From IMG/VR virus record IMGVR_UViG_3300045740_000037, positions 1 to 33,469 of that record: DNA of 33,469 nucleotides; one strand, 5' to 3'. Shown here in pieces: positions 32,547-33,469 of this stretch (position 1 is its first letter; each line of letters begins with the position of its first letter). Made by a program: the position numbers and the translations under genes. The DNA comes from a virus. A model generated the notes under the pieces. The model did not search any database. It was given only the letters and a program-made list of their open reading frames with translations, and had not been told where the DNA came from.

Positions 32547-33469
32547 AGGCGGCGGCGGAGCACCTCAACCGACTACACAGACTGTTCAACAGTCCAACAT
32601 CCCGGAATACGCACGTCCTTATTTTGAGGACATCATGAACCGAGGCACGACTGTCTCGAACACTGCGTATCAGCCCTACACCGGGGAACGTGTTGCAGGG
32701 TTTTCTCCTCTGCAAACCCAAGCATTCCAAAGCATCCAGAATCTCGGGCCTTCCCCGCTGCTTCAACCGGCTGCTGGTTTGACTGGCGCGGCGGGCCTTG
32801 GCGGTTTGGGTGCAGGTGCGCAGTATGCGCAGCAGGCGACGTCCCCCGGTGCGATGCAAGCCTACATGTCGCCCTACATGCAGAATGTCGTGGACTGGCA
32901 GAAGACACAAGCGATTCAGGACTACGGTCGGCAACTCCCGGGGCAACAAGCCGCAGCGGCACGCGCAGGGGCATTTGGTGGCTCCCGTCAAGCCATCGTG
33001 GAGGCCGAAGCGCAGCGCAATCTGCAGAACCAACTCGGTGGTATTCAGGCACAGGGTACGCAAGCTGCGTTCGACCAAGCCAACAAGAACCTGCAGTTTG
33101 GCTCACAGCTCGGGCTTCAGGGTCTGGGGCTGGCGGGTCAGATGGGTCAGCAGTTTGGTCAGCTGGGCCAGACCGCGTTCGGTCAACAAGCAGCGGCAGC
33201 GCAGGCTCAACAACAGGCCGGTGCCATTCAGCAGGCCCAAGGTCAGCAGCAACGCGATCTGGCCTACGAGGAGTTCATGCGGCAGCAGCTCTACCCGCAG
33301 TCTCAGTTGCAGTTCCTGAGCTCCCTGCTCCGTGGTTCCGTTGTTGCGCCGCAACAGACGATGTACTCCTACCAAGCGCAGCCGTCCATGGTGTCGCAGC
33401 TGGGTGGTCTGGGTCTGGGCGCACTGGGCTTGTCCAAAGCGTTCGGTGCCAAAGAAGGCGGCGAGGTGC
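32539..33469 (+). CDS. Glutamine-rich virion protein, 3' end outside window
   Basis: At least 310 residues from ATG 32539, preceded by TAGGAGA. The frame stays open to the window edge. Begins MGKGGGGAPQPTTQTVQQSN, then IPEYARPYFEDIMNRGT, YTGERVAGFSPLQTQAF, a Gly/Ala hydrophobic segment, and YMSPYMQNVVDWQK... AAAARAGAFGGSRQAIVEAEAQRN, followed by a Gln-rich helical region. This pattern (GAFGGSRQAIVEAE.) is common in unnamed virion proteins near ejection genes of short-tailed phages. Probable ejection or internal virion protein. It carries an AKEGGE element near the edge. Confidence 0.82.
   Translation, partial: MGKGGGGAPQPTTQTVQQSNIPEYARPYFEDIMNRGTTVSNTAYQPYTGERVAGFSPLQTQAFQSIQNLGPSPLLQPAAGLTGAAGLGGLGAGAQYAQQATSPGAMQAYMSPYMQNVVDWQKTQAIQDYGRQLPGQQAAAARAGAFGGSRQAIVEAEAQRNLQNQLGGIQAQGTQAAFDQANKNLQFGSQLGLQGLGLAGQMGQQFGQLGQTAFGQQAAAAQAQQQAGAIQQAQGQQQRDLAYEEFMRQQLYPQSQLQFLSSLLRGSVVAPQQTMYSYQAQPSMVSQLGGLGLGALGLSKAFGAKEGGEV

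Overview
This window is one uninterrupted late (virion structure, assembly and lysis) segment of a double-stranded DNA tailed phage. Every gene I can support is on the + strand. They are packed with 1-17 base overlaps (many ATGA or TAATG junctions) and there is no gene-free stretch longer than about 160 bases. No integrase, repressor, tRNA, transposon or CRISPR array was seen. The set of portal, capsid, two adaptor-like neck proteins, a nozzle-like tail protein and glycine/alanine- or glutamine-rich putative ejection proteins, with no tail tape measure, sheath or tail-tube gene, suggests a short-tailed (podovirus-type) phage; this is inference. The DNA looks GC-rich, with several GTG starts. 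The host is probably a GC-rich Gram-negative bacterium, but nothing here fixes it. The two window edges cut genes: the terminase at the left and a virion protein at the right.

Layout. 1-7123: head module, with large terminase (C-terminal part), portal, a small unknown protein, a GroES-type co-chaperonin, a coiled-coil scaffold candidate, an unknown 151-residue protein, a decoration-type protein and a Mu gpT-like major capsid protein, closed by a strong terminator at 7140-7169. 7170-9404: a new leader with a candidate extended -10 promoter and an inverted repeat, then beta-rich virion proteins and an alanine-rich coiled-coil protein. 9404-14839: a 958-residue repetitive fibre, small proteins, two GT-A glycosyltransferase-like proteins and a SAM methyltransferase. 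14832-17971: a run of very small lysine-rich proteins surrounding one adaptor-like gene. 17980-20525: a second adaptor-like protein, two paralogous beta-rich proteins and a third glycosyltransferase. 20557-26304: a 1228-residue repeat protein and three further tail-fibre or tail-associated genes. 26317-27705: lysis region, with a small basic protein, a TM/coiled-coil protein, a 3-TM holin and an M15 peptidase endolysin. 27716-33469: a nozzle-like protein, a jelly-roll virion protein with an inserted module, a putative internal virion protein, a GNAT-like small protein and a glutamine-rich virion protein running off the end.

How they fit together. Terminase and portal package DNA into a shell built by scaffold and capsid protein, perhaps helped by the phage co-chaperonin. 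The neck, nozzle and internal proteins form the short tail and ejection apparatus, and the repetitive proteins and collar-domain proteins are probably fibres. The three glycosyltransferases and the methyltransferase between structural genes may modify the virion or the host surface. The holin and peptidase release progeny. The least explained parts are the cluster of tiny basic proteins with shared GG motifs, the hierarchical repeat protein, the glycosyltransferase set and the structured leader after the capsid gene.
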